DNA of 64,000 nt from an uncultured Bacteroidota bacterium (GCA_902786595.1 CADADB010000011.1:25462-89461); one strand, 5' to 3'. Counted from the stretch's first letter, positions 15,602 through 25,303 are shown. Made by a program: numbers and translations. The notes: a model not told the origin generated them from the sequence alone.

Positions 15602-16918
15602 TTAAAAGGGAGTTTTCTTTGGGTCGGAGGCATACACTTCTTTCACTTTATGGCCATTGTCGAAAATGGCGCTGTAATACAATTTTCCTTGTGGGGTCCA
15701 GCTTGACCACTTGCCGTGGCGCAAACGGTTCTTGTAACTTCCTTGCGTGTGTTTCACACCGTTGTCATAGTATTCGGTAAAGGCGCCTTCCGGTACGTCA
15801 TGAACAAAATTCTGTTCCCGGATTTTTTTCTCGTGCATATTGTAAAACACCCATTTTCCCTCTTTTAAGTCCTTGGCATACTTGCCTTTGGAAAGTATAT
15901 GACCATTTTGCGCATATTCGTTCCAGACACCGTTCTTCAGGTCATTGACATATTTCCCTTGTCGTTGCATCTTGCCCGTTTCTTCCCAAAACATGGTGCA
16001 AAGTCCGTTCAAATGCCCATCTTTATAGTTGTTTTCGTATTTTTTGAATCCATTTTCACGCCATCCTTCCCAAAAACCATCCATTATTCCGTCTTTGAAG
16101 GTGCCTTGGTCTTTGATTTTGCCATTTTGGAAGTAGGCAACCCACTTGCCGTTTTCTTTGTCATTTTTGAAGGAGCCCTCACGTTGCAGTTTGCCGTCCT
16201 CATACCATGCTTTCCAGAGTCCTTCGCGCTTGCCATCAACGTAATTGCCTTTGCGCCATACTTTTCCATTTTCATAGAAATAGGTCCAGTTGCCGTGCTG
16301 CAAACCGTTTTCAAAGTTGCCCTCACTGCCGAGCCGGCCTTCATTGTCGTAGAATTTCCAAAGCCCTTGTTGCAACCCATGTACAAGTTTGCCCTCCATG
16401 TCCTTTTTCCCACCACGGTTCCACCAGGAGGCATCGCCCTCCAAAAGCCCCATTTCGTAGGTTCCTTCAAAGTATTTTTCGCCATTGTCAAAATACTCGA
16501 TTACATGGCCATGAATACTGTCGTCAATGTAAGTGACTTTTTTAAATAGTTGTCCGTTAGGATGATAAAATGTCCAATCACCATTCCGGTGACCGTCTTT
16601 GAATTGTCCTTCTGACTCGACTTTTCCCGACTGGTACCAGCTTTTGAACGGACCATTATCGGCATGGTATTCCTGGCCGAGCTTGCCGTCATCGTACCAA
16701 ACTTTCCAGACGCCAATTTTAATTCCGTCCTTATAATCACCTTCGGTCCATTTTTTACCGTTGTTATGATAATATACCCAATGTCCCTGCTCAACACCCT
16801 TTTTTTGCACGCCAAGGGACATCAATTTACCATTTTTCCAATAGGTTTTGGTCGTGTCTTGCGCCGACAAACCGATTGCCAGCGAGACACAAAGCCATAA
16901 TAGAAACAATTTTTTCAT
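15602..16918 (-). CDS. Secreted MORN-repeat protein (YwqK-like), 17 repeats
   Basis: 438 residues with a signal peptide (MKKLFLLWLCVSLAIGLSAQ). The mature part is almost wholly built of about 17 units of roughly 23 residues, each with an aromatic pair, NGK-type turn and EGxYKDG segment (for example WVYYHNNGKKWTEGDYKDG). Such MORN_2 repeats form an extended beta-sheet and occur in many exported Bacteroidota proteins of unknown role; annotation as an antitoxin by similarity to YwqK is not supported by context. There is no T9SS tail, so it is probably periplasmic or surface-associated by another route. Confidence 0.85.
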   Translation of the reverse strand: MKKLFLLWLCVSLAIGLSAQDTTKTYWKNGKLMSLGVQKKGVEQGHWVYYHNNGKKWTEGDYKDGIKIGVWKVWYDDGKLGQEYHADNGPFKSWYQSGKVESEGQFKDGHRNGDWTFYHPNGQLFKKVTYIDDSIHGHVIEYFDNGEKYFEGTYEMGLLEGDASWWNRGGKKDMEGKLVHGLQQGLWKFYDNEGRLGSEGNFENGLQHGNWTYFYENGKVWRKGNYVDGKREGLWKAWYEDGKLQREGSFKNDKENGKWVAYFQNGKIKDQGTFKDGIMDGFWEGWRENGFKKYENNYKDGHLNGLCTMFWEETGKMQRQGKYVNDLKNGVWNEYAQNGHILSKGKYAKDLKEGKWVFYNMHEKKIREQNFVHDVPEGAFTEYYDNGVKHTQGSYKNRLRHGKWSSWTPQGKLYYSAIFDNGHKVKEVYASDPKKTPF

Positions 16919-16935
16919 TGTGAATAATTTGGGGG

Positions 16936-16943
16936 CAAAAATA
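16936..16943 (-). promoter_or_regulatory. -7 box TATTTTTG of the MORN gene
   Basis: TATTTTTGC on the minus strand, 17 nt before the ATG at 16918; likely drives the MORN-MBL-folE run. Confidence 0.7.
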
Positions 16944-16984
16944 CATTTTTTTTAGGCAACAGGCAACAATCAATAGGCAATAGA

Positions 16985-17016
16985 AAAGGGAATATCAATT
17001 GAATTGACATTCCCTT
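16985..17016 (-). terminator. Hairpin downstream of the T9SS gene at 17041
   Basis: AAGGGAAT-TCAATT and its complement form a long, nearly perfect inverted repeat with one mismatch, followed on the minus strand by TTTTC. It is a probable terminator. Confidence 0.6.
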
Positions 17017-17040
17017 TAATATTCAAATGAAAATCAGTGC

Positions 17041-18789
17041 TTATTTTACAACCACTTGCTTGGTGATGGTTCCATTGGATGCCGTCACTTTCACAGCGTA
17101 GGTGCCGGGGGCGATGCCGGAAGTGGAGATCACGATATGAGATTCGTTGTAGTTCTGTTCGAACACCAGTTGACCCATCATATTATAGATTTCCACACGT
17201 TGGATTTGGTCGGAAGACACCTGCACGAAATTAGTTGCAGGGTTAGGATAGACTTTCACCTCGATTTGGTTGTGCTCGTTGACGGAGACATCGGTAATGG
17301 TCAGAGAAACGGGCACAATGACCTCACCGTGTTCAATATCGCTGGAGAAGCAGTGAATATTAGCGCTCTTGGTGTCTCCGACATTCATGCCGTTAGAATT
17401 GACAGTAACTGTCTCGGTCACATTCGCGCCAGCATTTATGCTACCGGAAGCGGGGCTTGTTGTCAGCCACGGGGTGATGGGCGTGCCGTCGATTTTGCCG
17501 CCAATGCACAAGTTGTAGTCGTATGTGCCACTGGTGAAACGGTTGTACCACGTGGAACCTCTCTTATACCAGCAGCTGTAGTCGTTGGCCATATAACCAT
17601 CCAAAGGAGCGAGATATGCACCTTCGGGTTGTACAAACCAAACACCGAACCAGAGGTCGCTGCCGTCGATCAAGAACGGGGTGGTGAGCTGGATGGAATT
17701 CCAACCGCTGTCGGGGGTGCATGTTTGCTCATAGAGAACGGCACCGGGACCAGGATTCAGGATGGAATTGCTCATTGCATAAACACGCACCTTGGCCGTG
17801 GGAATTGTTCCATTCATGTAGAAATGAATTTCATTCAGCGTTTTGCCGATATGCTGTTGAAGGGCGGAGGCGGGATAGCCGATAGCGAGATCCACATCAG
17901 CGGCTTCGCCATTCCAACCAACATAAGTGTAAGGTTCGTCCATATAGTAGTGCATATCCACAACACCGGTAGATGCCGGATTAGGATTCGGGATATCGTA
18001 AGTGACGATGACGTTGAAATCTGTGCCACCAGTACCGGGGTTGCTCATCTCGAAAGTTTGGGAAGCGGTGGCATCCGGATTCATGGAGAAAGTGAGGTTT
18101 TCGGTAGTGACAGCGAATTGGCCTACTTGTGCAGCGGAAACCTCAGTGACGATGAAGTCATCAACGTAGTAGGTGCCGGTGGCGTTATTGGGAGCGCCGG
18201 CGTAAAAGTTGATGCCTGCTAACTGGTTGACACCATTGGTGTTGCCCTGCTGGTAACTGAAAGGCCAGGTGTGAACAGCCACATTATTGATGGTGAGAGT
18301 TGCTTGGTCGTTGTCCATATCCACGTCAAACTCAATGGGGAACCAAGCATTGGTGGGGGAGGAGAAATTGTATTCCTGACCGCCAACACTAAGGTAACCA
18401 CCGCCAGTGCTGTTGAAATAGCACTCTAAAGCCCATTGATTTTTCAGGATGTGCTGGATGTTGAAATAGCCACCATTCCCTGTAGAAGGCACGTAATAGT
18501 TGAAGGTGAGGGTGTAGTGTCCCGTGGTGTAATTACCGAAAGGATACAGCTGGTCGTTGCTTCCGGTAATGTACAGTGAATTAGGGGCGGAAGCGGCTTG
18601 TGTGGATGAAATCACACCATCTTCCGAGCTACCTGGTGCGGAACTCCAAGTCGTCCAGGCCGAGTTCGATTGTGCCAGATGGCTGCCAGCCGTGTAGGAA
18701 TCAAAGTTGTCGCTGAAGACAACGGTTTGCGCAAACGTAAAAGACACTGCGGCAAACATCAACAAAAAGAAAAGTAAACTTTTTTTCAT
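17041..18789 (-). CDS. T9SS-exported multidomain protein, jelly-roll N-terminal domain
   Basis: 582 residues. A signal peptide (MKKSLLFFLLMFAAVSFTFAQ) is followed by a beta-rich domain of about 200 residues (SDNFDSYTAGSHLAQSNSAW, ending YYVDDFIVTE) resembling concanavalin-like adhesion domains. Ig-like regions follow (GQFAVTTENLTFSMNP; LTTSPASGSINAGANVTETV), and a C-terminal type A sorting domain (KVYPNPATNFVQVSSDQ ... KQVVVK). It is therefore surface-exported; binding partner or enzymatic role unknown. The start is ATG 18789; a TTG two codons earlier is less likely. Confidence 0.85.
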   Translation of the reverse strand: MKKSLLFFLLMFAAVSFTFAQTVVFSDNFDSYTAGSHLAQSNSAWTTWSSAPGSSEDGVISSTQAASAPNSLYITGSNDQLYPFGNYTTGHYTLTFNYYVPSTGNGGYFNIQHILKNQWALECYFNSTGGGYLSVGGQEYNFSSPTNAWFPIEFDVDMDNDQATLTINNVAVHTWPFSYQQGNTNGVNQLAGINFYAGAPNNATGTYYVDDFIVTEVSAAQVGQFAVTTENLTFSMNPDATASQTFEMSNPGTGGTDFNVIVTYDIPNPNPASTGVVDMHYYMDEPYTYVGWNGEAADVDLAIGYPASALQQHIGKTLNEIHFYMNGTIPTAKVRVYAMSNSILNPGPGAVLYEQTCTPDSGWNSIQLTTPFLIDGSDLWFGVWFVQPEGAYLAPLDGYMANDYSCWYKRGSTWYNRFTSGTYDYNLCIGGKIDGTPITPWLTTSPASGSINAGANVTETVTVNSNGMNVGDTKSANIHCFSSDIEHGEVIVPVSLTITDVSVNEHNQIEVKVYPNPATNFVQVSSDQIQRVEIYNMMGQLVFEQNYNESHIVISTSGIAPGTYAVKVTASNGTITKQVVVK

Positions 18790-18814
18790 AAGCAATAGAT
18801 TTTAAATGATGATG

Positions 18815-18822
18815 CAAAAGTA
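18815..18822 (-). promoter_or_regulatory. -7 box TACTTTTG of the T9SS gene at 18789
   Basis: TACTTTTGC on the minus strand, 25 nt before the ATG. Confidence 0.7.
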
Positions 18823-18876
18823 AAAAATATTTGCCATCATTATTATTATGAAAAAAAAATTTACTTCAAACGATAT

Positions 18877-20574
18877 TTATCGGCAGATTTTCCTCACTGC
18901 CATACGTCCTTGGTTATCCTTAATGTTCAGAATATAAACCCCTGCGGCCCATTGGCTGCTGGAAATCTTCACGCTGTTGTCACCATGAACAGAAATATGG
19001 TCAATTTGCTGTCCGAAAGCGTTATAGACGGTGATTTCCTCCAGATTTTCGCCTTGCACGATTACAAAATCACAGGCAGGATTGGGAAAGACGCGCACTT
19101 GCAAAGGTTCCCTGTCCTCAATGCCGACCCCGCCGAAATGGAACACATGCGGGTCAGCGGCTCCGATGTAGGGATGCTTCTCCGTCCGCCCCGACTCGTC
19201 TTTCGCATACAGATAGTACTCCACCGTGTCGCCAGGTTGATAGAGGTAGTTTATGGCAGTAAAGGAAAACGTGTACTCATCATCCGAAACATTTTGCAGC
19301 GTATGCCAGTGCCAGTCACCGTGATTGATCCGGAAAAAGACCAGAAGAGAGTCAGCCACCAAATCCGCACCACTCAGGGCTTTGACTGTGACGGAAATGT
19401 TGAGAGGGTCGTCAAGGGAAACCTCGCCTAACAACGGGTAATGTTTCAGATAGAGCATCCCGGGATCGGCCAATTCGTGGGTGCGGCAGTGCAAAGCATC
19501 AGTGCTCAGCCACGGTGTGTAATTGCTCTGCATAATGGGCACGATAGTATAGCCGGGCATGGCCTGTTGATAGGCGGCAATGGCTTCGTTATCGTGAGAG
19601 TTGCCGGTCACGGGCACAAAAACATGGTCATTGAGAATCAACGAGTTGGTATATGGGGTGGCTTTATTGGCGCTCGGGTTGGCATAGACGCGGTAAACCT
19701 GATAGTGGTTTCCCCACGGGGTCACGGCGTTTGCAAAAGTTTGCGCCACGTCCTCGTAGTTGCTGTAGCGCGGGTCGTTGGTCGGTACCTGCCCAATCAG
19801 AACCTTATCGACATCGAGGAACTTGCCCCAGCAGTCGATGTGCGCGATGTACTCGCCAAGCGGATCAGGAAGAATCATGTAGTTGTCGATGCCGAGATAG
19901 TTTTGGGTCATGGATAAGATGGAGGACTCCGTTTCGGCAGGATTTTCCTGCAACACTAACATGGTGGAGGCCGCCGTGCCATAGCCGTCAACCATATAGT
20001 TACCGCCCGTATGCACCAACGGCATCTCGTAACGCCTAACACCCATAAAGTCAACCACAGATTCCAAAGCCGCGTCATCGTTCGGACGTTGCGGACGGTT
20101 ATAGACGAAATCAATCACCCTTACGGAATCTTGTCCGTCAACGACAAACCAAGGGCCGTAGTCGCGGGTCCAGTACGAATCGTGCTGGATAAGCCAAAAG
20201 CTCACGTTGGCCATGTTTACCTGATTATTGTTGAAGTAATTACTGGCCTGCATACTGTCGGAAGGGGTGTCCACAATCACTTTCACCTGAGTGATTTGCG
20301 ACAATTCACGCACCAGTTCGACAGGAACGCCGAGAGGGTAGGCAATCATCACACTGCCCATGGGCTGGAATTCGGCCACGGCGGTGACGGGCGTTGCGGG
20401 ATAAACGGCATCGCGCAAGTGTGCCTGCTGCGACAACGACGGTATCATCATTTTCTCTTCCGCGGTGGCGTGATGCGGGAATTTCGGATGAACATCGTAA
20501 TGAATTTGCTCGTTTTGGGCAAAAAGGAATCCAAAAAGGATTGTGATCAAAAAGGTTATAATGCTTCTTTTCAT
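18877..20574 (-). CDS. T9SS-exported peptidylarginine/agmatine deiminase-family protein (PPAD-like)
   Basis: 565 residues: signal peptide (ending LFGFLFAQ), a guanidino-group-modifying alpha/beta propeller (about 60-390), an Ig/FN3-like domain (about 395-490) and a type A T9SS sorting domain (RVFPNPACDFVIVQGEN ... AVRKICR). The catalytic set is complete: Asp138 in WTRDYGPW, His245 and Asp247 in AHIDCW, Cys363 in DALHCRTHE. These sit 8-12 residues later than Asp130, His236, Asp238 and Cys351 of the Porphyromonas gingivalis enzyme. Arg160 lies 8 residues after that enzyme's Arg152, a residue that reads the substrate carboxylate; Arg163 is nearby. Extracellular citrullination of peptide C-terminal arginines is the inferred role; agmatine hydrolysis is the alternative. 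Confidence 0.88.
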   Translation of the reverse strand: MKRSIITFLITILFGFLFAQNEQIHYDVHPKFPHHATAEEKMMIPSLSQQAHLRDAVYPATPVTAVAEFQPMGSVMIAYPLGVPVELVRELSQITQVKVIVDTPSDSMQASNYFNNNQVNMANVSFWLIQHDSYWTRDYGPWFVVDGQDSVRVIDFVYNRPQRPNDDAALESVVDFMGVRRYEMPLVHTGGNYMVDGYGTAASTMLVLQENPAETESSILSMTQNYLGIDNYMILPDPLGEYIAHIDCWGKFLDVDKVLIGQVPTNDPRYSNYEDVAQTFANAVTPWGNHYQVYRVYANPSANKATPYTNSLILNDHVFVPVTGNSHDNEAIAAYQQAMPGYTIVPIMQSNYTPWLSTDALHCRTHELADPGMLYLKHYPLLGEVSLDDPLNISVTVKALSGADLVADSLLVFFRINHGDWHWHTLQNVSDDEYTFSFTAINYLYQPGDTVEYYLYAKDESGRTEKHPYIGAADPHVFHFGGVGIEDREPLQVRVFPNPACDFVIVQGENLEEITVYNAFGQQIDHISVHGDNSVKISSSQWAAGVYILNIKDNQGRMAVRKICR

Positions 20575-20585
20575 ATTTTATTAAA

Positions 20586-20622
20586 CTAAAAAACGCTCAA
20601 CTTGCGAAAAATTGAGCGTTTT
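20586..20622 (-). terminator. Terminator of tRNA-Arg
   Basis: AACGCTCAA and TTGAGCGTT pair across an 11-nt loop and are followed on the minus strand by a T-run, just after the tRNA 3' end. Read-through would be needed to drive the deiminase gene from the tRNA promoter. Confidence 0.8.
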
Positions 20623-20629
20623 GTTTTTG

Positions 20630-20703
20630 TGACCCCTGCAGGATTCAAACCTGCAACCTTTTGATCCGTAGTCAAATGCTCTATTCAGTTGAGCTAAGGG
20701 GCC
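20630..20703 (-). tRNA. tRNA-Arg (anticodon ACG)
   Basis: Cloverleaf on the minus strand: acceptor GGCCCCT/AGGGGTC, D-arm TAGCTCAACTGAATAGAGC, anticodon stem TTTGA/TCAAA around loop CTACGGA, and T-arm GCAGG/CCTGC. Length 74 nt, no encoded CCA. The A34 implies a TadA inosine substrate reading CGN codons. Confidence 0.96.
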
Positions 20704-20721
20704 TTGCTTCAAAAGAGCGTG

Positions 20722-20729
20722 CAAAAATA
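20722..20729 (-). promoter_or_regulatory. -7 box TATTTTTG of tRNA-Arg
   Basis: TATTTTTGC on the minus strand, 18 nt before the tRNA; flanking bases are nearly identical to those of the tRNA-Lys promoter at 13708. Confidence 0.7.
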
Positions 20730-20799
20730 CACTTTTTTTAATATCATGGTGTTTGAAAAAATTTTTTTTATTTCAGATGCCGTATGTTGAAAAAAAATG

Positions 20800-20807
20800 T
20801 ATTTTTG
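20800..20807 (+). promoter_or_regulatory. -7 box TATTTTTG of tRNA-Gln
   Basis: TATTTTTGCCGCC, with a TTGA at 20787-20790 as a plausible -33 element, 22 nt before the tRNA. Confidence 0.7.
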
Positions 20808-20829
20808 CCGCCGAATTGATGATAAAGGA

Positions 20830-20900
20830 TGAGCTATGGTGTAATGGTAGCACTACAGATTTTGGTTCTGCCTGTGTAGGTTCGAGTCCTGCTAGCTCAA
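20830..20900 (+). tRNA. tRNA-Gln (anticodon TTG)
   Basis: Acceptor TGAGCTA/TAGCTCA (a U1-A72 pair is typical for tRNA-Gln), D-arm ATGGTGTAATGGTAGCAC, anticodon loop TTTTGGT in a stem with one A-C mismatch at its base, and T-arm GTAGG-TTCGAGT-CCTGC. Length 71 nt. A frame open from 20753 into nusA reads straight through it and is not coding there. Confidence 0.95.
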
Positions 20901-20905
20901 CAAGA

Positions 20906-20936
20906 AACTCTCACCGATTTGGTGGGAGTTTTTTTT
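20906..20936 (+). terminator. Terminator/attenuator between tRNA-Gln and nusA
   Basis: AACTCTCACC and GGTGGGAGTT pair with a small loop and are followed by eight T. It separates the tRNA from nusA, although nusA has no other obvious promoter before 20981, so partial read-through may set nusA expression. Confidence 0.8.
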
Positions 20937-20980
20937 ACAAAATTTGTGAGTTAAAATTAAATACATTAATACTTATTAAG

Positions 20981-22222
20981 ATGGAAGAACAAATAAATCT
21001 TATCAGCACTTTTGCGGATTTCAAAGAATCCAAAAGCATTGACAGAGAGACTCTTATGCATATCCTGGAAGATGTTTTCGTAAGTGCGCTAACCAAGAAA
21101 TACGGTGCGAACTCCGAGTTCAACGTCATTGTCAATGTTGACCGCGGTGACCTTGAGATCCAACATTCCCTCAAGGTGGTGGAAGACGATCAGGTGACGG
21201 ATCCGGCCAACCAGATCGCCTTGTCTGATGCCATAAAGATAGAACCCGACTTTGAAGTTGGCGAAGAAGTGATTGAGCAGATTCAGCTTTCTGATTTTCA
21301 AAGACGCGAGATTCTTGCCCTTCGTCAGAACCTCAGCAACAAGATCATGGAACACGAAAAGGATGTCATATTCCATAAATATGAGCCCCGGAAAGGTGAA
21401 CTCATCACGGGCGAAGTGAGCCAGGTCTGGAAAAAGGAGATTCTGGTGATTGACGACGATCGCGTTGAGATGGTACTCCCGAAATCCGAGCAAATTCCTA
21501 CTGATTATTACAAAAAAGGTGACAGCATCATGGCCGTCATCACTTCCGTGGATGTGGTCAACGGTTCGCCGCGCATCCTTCTTTCCCGTACGTCCCCGCG
21601 CTTCCTGGAATGTCTCATGGAACGTGCCATTCCTGAAATTGAGGAGGGTGTCATCATGATTCGCGATATCGTGCGCGTACCCGGCGAAAGAGCCAAAGTG
21701 CTGGTGGAAACCTACGATGACCGCATTGACCCGGTGGGTGCCTGCGTCGGCGTGAAAGGTAGCCGTATCCACGATACAGTGCGCGAACTCCGTAACGAAA
21801 ATATAGACATCATCAACTATACGGACAAGAAAGAACTTCTGATTGCCCGTGCCCTTAATCCTGCCAAAATATCTTCTATTGAACTGGATGAGGAAAACAA
21901 GACCGCCAATGTGTATATGAAATCCGACCAAGTCTCCTTGGCTATCGGCAAGGGTGGCTATAACATCAAACTGGCCAGCAAATTGTCTGGATATGAAATT
22001 GATGTCTTCAGAGATGACATTAAAGAAGAATATGTCATCCCGTTGTCTGAATTCAACGATGTGTTTGACCAATGGGTGATCGATACCTTCATCAGCATTG
22101 GTTGTGACACCGCGGAGAGCATCATGCAACTTAGCCGCGAGGAACTCATCCGTCGCACCGACCTCGAAGAGGAAACCGTGGACGCCATGATTGCCGCCGT
22201 GAAGGAAGAGTTAGCGAAATAA
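20981..22222 (+). CDS. nusA: Transcription termination/antitermination factor NusA
   Basis: 413 residues from ATG 20981 (protein begins MEEQINLISTFADFKESK). It contains the N-terminal RNA-polymerase-binding domain, an S1 domain (KGELITGEVSQVWKKEILVI), and KH1/KH2 (VGACVGVKGSRIHDTVREL; LAIGKGGYNIKLASKLSG). A short C-terminal acidic helix-hairpin-helix segment follows. NusA controls pausing, termination and rRNA antitermination. The start upstream of the tRNA is rejected. It precedes infB by 50 nt, the classic order, but rimP, which often precedes nusA, is absent; tRNA-Gln takes its place. Confidence 0.96.
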   Translation: MEEQINLISTFADFKESKSIDRETLMHILEDVFVSALTKKYGANSEFNVIVNVDRGDLEIQHSLKVVEDDQVTDPANQIALSDAIKIEPDFEVGEEVIEQIQLSDFQRREILALRQNLSNKIMEHEKDVIFHKYEPRKGELITGEVSQVWKKEILVIDDDRVEMVLPKSEQIPTDYYKKGDSIMAVITSVDVVNGSPRILLSRTSPRFLECLMERAIPEIEEGVIMIRDIVRVPGERAKVLVETYDDRIDPVGACVGVKGSRIHDTVRELRNENIDIINYTDKKELLIARALNPAKISSIELDEENKTANVYMKSDQVSLAIGKGGYNIKLASKLSGYEIDVFRDDIKEEYVIPLSEFNDVFDQWVIDTFISIGCDTAESIMQLSREELIRRTDLEEETVDAMIAAVKEELAK

Positions 22223-22272
22223 AGCATCTGTTCAATAACCCAATCAAGAATTAATTAACCAGATTTATAATC

Positions 22273-25239
22273 ATGCCGGAAGAAAAAATCAAAACGCCGC
22301 GATTAGGACAAGCGGCCAAAGAGTTTAACGTGTCGAATGACAGGATTATCGCCATACTGGCCAAGAACGGGCTTGAGATCAACGCCCCGACCCCGAACTC
22401 CAAGTTGTCTGTGGAGATGTACCAGTGTTTGCAGAAAGAACTGGCCAAGGACAAATTGGTGAAGGAGAAGTCTGAGCAGATATTACCTTCCAAGAACAAG
22501 AAGGAAGAATCAAAACCCGATTCCGCCGAAAAAGGACGTGAAGAGGAACAGGACGGTCATCACATCATTATCCATACGACCAAACTTGTGGATGCTCCAG
22601 CAGTTGAAGCTCCAGAGGTTCATGGTCCTGAGGTGAAAATCATCGGTTCTGTTCCACCGGAAACTTTGGCGAAATCTTCCAAGAAGGCCGCTTCCGGCAC
22701 TGCAAAGGAAGAGTCTTCCGAAAAGAAACAAGTCGAAAACGAAGAAGCCCCTCTTATGGATACTCCGGCAAATCCAAAAGAGGAGCCCGCTTTTGAAACC
22801 CAGGAGGAAATCTCTGAAAATCCTGTTCAGGAGTCTGCTGAAACTCCGCAACAAGACGAAAAAACCGAACATATTGAGACAGTTGCGCATATTTCAGGCC
22901 CGGCAATCATCGGAACAATGGATCTGGAGTCTTTGAAACCCAAGAAGAAAACTGCTTCAAAAGAGAAGAAGGTCCAGAAAAAAGAAAAACCGGCAAAAGC
23001 TCAAACCAAAGAGAAAGATTCAAAACCAGAAGAAGAAGTTCAACAGGAACCTACTGTTGCCCCCGCTCCGGTTCAAGAAGCTCCGGAACACATCAAAACG
23101 GTAGTGAATCAGCTTAAAGGACCGAAAATTCTCGGTACCATTGACTTATCCCTACTCCAGAACAATAAGGAAAACGGTAAGAAAGAGGAACATCGGAATG
23201 GCGACAACCAGGATAAGAAGAAAAAGAAAAGAAAACGCGTGGCTAAACCCGTGAAGGCCGCCAATATTCCGAATGGTAAGGACGATAAAGAGAAGAGACA
23301 GAAACAGGAGCCCGAAAAAGTGGAGATTTCTGCGGAAGACATCCATCGTCGTATCAAAGAGACCAAAATGCGTCTTGAAAGCAATACGAAAAAGACTTCC
23401 ACAGCGGCTAAAAGAAGAAAGGAGAAACGTCAGCTTATTCACGAACGTATTGAGGAACAAGAACTTCAAGCAATCGAAGATCAGAAGACCTTGCGCGTGA
23501 CAGAGTTCATCACCGCCAACGAGTTGGCTACTTTGATGAACGTGGACGTCACCAAGATTATCTCCACCTGTATGAGTATCGGTCTCTTCGTTTCCATCAA
23601 CCAGCGACTTGATGCAGAAAATATTGCAATGTTGGCAGAGGAGTTCGGGTTTAATGTCGAATTCATTGATGCCGAAGAAGAGGACAATATGCACAATTCA
23701 GCTGATGTTGATGCTGAAGAGGATCTGCAACCGCGCAACCCAATCATTACCGTTATGGGTCACGTTGACCATGGTAAGACCTCTTTGCTGGACTACATCC
23801 GCAAGACCAATGTTATTGCCGGTGAGGCAGGTGGTATCACCCAGCACATCGGTGCATACGAAGTGAGTCTGCCCGACGGACGTAAGATCACTTTCCTCGA
23901 TACCCCTGGTCACGAGGCGTTTACCGCTATGCGTGCCCGTGGTGCCAAGATCACGGACTTGTGTATCATCGTGGTCGCCGCTGACGACGCCGTGATGCCG
24001 CAGACGGTCGAGGCAATCAACCACGCTCAGGCCGCCGGTGTCCCGATGGTGTTCGCCATCACCAAGATCGACAAACCCAACGCCAATCCCGACAAAATCC
24101 GTGAGGAACTGGCCAACATGAATATCCTTGTGGAAGAGTGGGGCGGCAAGTACCAATGCCAGGAAATCGATGCCAAACATGGTACAAATGTTCAAGAATT
24201 GTTGGAAAAAGTACTGTTAGAAGCTGATTTGCTTGACTTGAAAGCCAATCCGAACCGTCCCGGCGTAGGTGCAGTCATTGAGTCCGCTTTGGACAAAGGT
24301 CGTGGCTATGTCGCGAAAGTGCTCGTGCAGAATGGCACACTCTCCGTGGGTGACCCGATTCTTGCAGGAAGCTGCTTCGGCAAGGTGAAAGCCATGTTCA
24401 ACGAACGTAATCAGCCCGTGAAATCCGCCGGTCCTGCGCAGCCCGTGTTGTTGTTAGGTCTCAACGGTGCCCCACAGGCCGGTGATACGTTCAAGGTTTG
24501 CGAGTCTGAGCAGGAAGCCCGTGGTATCGCCACGAAACGCGCTCGCCTCGCCCGTGAAATGGGTCTGCGCACGCAAAAGCATGTCACGCTCGAAGAAATC
24601 GGACGCCGTATCGCTATCGGCGACTTCAAGGAACTCAACATTATCGTCAAGGGTGATGTCGATGGTTCTGTGGAAGCTTTGGCTGGTGAGTTGCTGAAAC
24701 TCAGCACTGAACAAGTCCAAGTCAACGTCATCCACAAATCCGTGGGTCAGGTGACCGAAACCGATGTGATGCTGGCCACTGCATCCAATGCCCTTATCGT
24801 GGCCTTCCAGGTGCGTCCGTCAGCCAACGCCCGCAAGATGGCCGAAGCCGAACAGATTGACATCCGTACATACTCTATTATATATACCGCTATTAATGAG
24901 ATTAAAGATGCTATCGCGGGTATGCATTCACCGGAGATTCGCGAAAAAGTGGTTTGCAACATCGAGATTCGCGAAGTGTTCCACATCTCCAAGGTTGGCA
25001 ACGTGGCCGGTTGTATTGTCCTCGACGGAAAATTGCAGCGTAGCACCAAGATCCGCCTCATCCGCGACGGTATCGTTATTTATACTGGCAAACTCGGCTC
25101 CCTGCGTCGTTTCAAAGACGATGTCAAGGAGGTGGTTGCCGGTCAGGACTGCGGTCTGAACATCGATGGTTGCAACGATATCAAGGTCGGCGACATCATC
25201 GAAGGTTACGAGGAATTCGAGGTGGCATACGGGAAATAG
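22273..25239 (+). CDS. infB: Translation initiation factor IF-2
   Basis: 988 residues. An IF2_N domain opens the protein ([19 protein letters not shown]), followed by about 350 residues of lysine/glutamate-rich, low-complexity linker and a second IF2_N-like unit ([20 protein letters not shown]). The GTPase domain has [11 protein letters not shown] (G1), the DTPGHEAF G3 loop and TKID (G4); domains II-IV end in [15 protein letters not shown]-2 places initiator tRNA on the 30S subunit and drives subunit joining. The acidic/basic linker is long but normal for Bacteroidota. It ends at a terminator that coincides with a member of the palindrome family. Confidence 0.97.
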   Translation: MPEEKIKTPRLGQAAKEFNVSNDRIIAILAKNGLEINAPTPNSKLSVEMYQCLQKELAKDKLVKEKSEQILPSKNKKEESKPDSAEKGREEEQDGHHIIIHTTKLVDAPAVEAPEVHGPEVKIIGSVPPETLAKSSKKAASGTAKEESSEKKQVENEEAPLMDTPANPKEEPAFETQEEISENPVQESAETPQQDEKTEHIETVAHISGPAIIGTMDLESLKPKKKTASKEKKVQKKEKPAKAQTKEKDSKPEEEVQQEPTVAPAPVQEAPEHIKTVVNQLKGPKILGTIDLSLLQNNKENGKKEEHRNGDNQDKKKKKRKRVAKPVKAANIPNGKDDKEKRQKQEPEKVEISAEDIHRRIKETKMRLESNTKKTSTAAKRRKEKRQLIHERIEEQELQAIEDQKTLRVTEFITANELATLMNVDVTKIISTCMSIGLFVSINQRLDAENIAMLAEEFGFNVEFIDAEEEDNMHNSADVDAEEDLQPRNPIITVMGHVDHGKTSLLDYIRKTNVIAGEAGGITQHIGAYEVSLPDGRKITFLDTPGHEAFTAMRARGAKITDLCIIVVAADDAVMPQTVEAINHAQAAGVPMVFAITKIDKPNANPDKIREELANMNILVEEWGGKYQCQEIDAKHGTNVQELLEKVLLEADLLDLKANPNRPGVGAVIESALDKGRGYVAKVLVQNGTLSVGDPILAGSCFGKVKAMFNERNQPVKSAGPAQPVLLLGLNGAPQAGDTFKVCESEQEARGIATKRARLAREMGLRTQKHVTLEEIGRRIAIGDFKELNIIVKGDVDGSVEALAGELLKLSTEQVQVNVIHKSVGQVTETDVMLATASNALIVAFQVRPSANARKMAEAEQIDIRTYSIIYTAINEIKDAIAGMHSPEIREKVVCNIEIREVFHISKVGNVAGCIVLDGKLQRSTKIRLIRDGIVIYTGKLGSLRRFKDDVKEVVAGQDCGLNIDGCNDIKVGDIIEGYEEFEVAYGK

Positions 25240-25270
25240 ACGATGATGCGATGAGACGATGAGACGATGA
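25240..25270. repeat. CGATGAGA-type array at the infB stop
   Basis: CGATGAT, GCGATGAG, ACGATGAG and ACGATGA (7-8 nt units) start directly after the infB stop. Its reverse complement (CTCATCG) matches the arrays at 53003 and 57909. Confidence 0.75.
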
Positions 25271-25303
25271 AAAAAGAGACGCAAATATTTGCGTCTCTTT
25301 TTT
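25271..25303 (+). terminator. infB terminator built on a dispersed palindrome
   Basis: A perfect palindrome, AGAGACGCAAAT/ATTTGCGTCTCT, at 25275-25298, flanked by A and T runs, forms a strong hairpin plus T-tract. The arms share AGAGACG with the GTAGAGACG repeat family. Confidence 0.85.

Noticed and set aside
15602-16918. MORN protein as a toxin-antitoxin antitoxin
   Set aside because: The family name comes from YwqK similarity; it has a signal peptide and no toxin neighbour.
17056-18222. 388-codon plus-strand frame opposite the T9SS protein
   Set aside because: It mirrors codon structure of the minus-strand gene; the product is His/Val-rich without domain features.
20753-20980. N-terminal extension of nusA upstream of 20981
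   Set aside because: The frame runs through tRNA-Gln and its terminator; NusA proteins start at the MEEQINLI-type helix, so the extension is non-coding.
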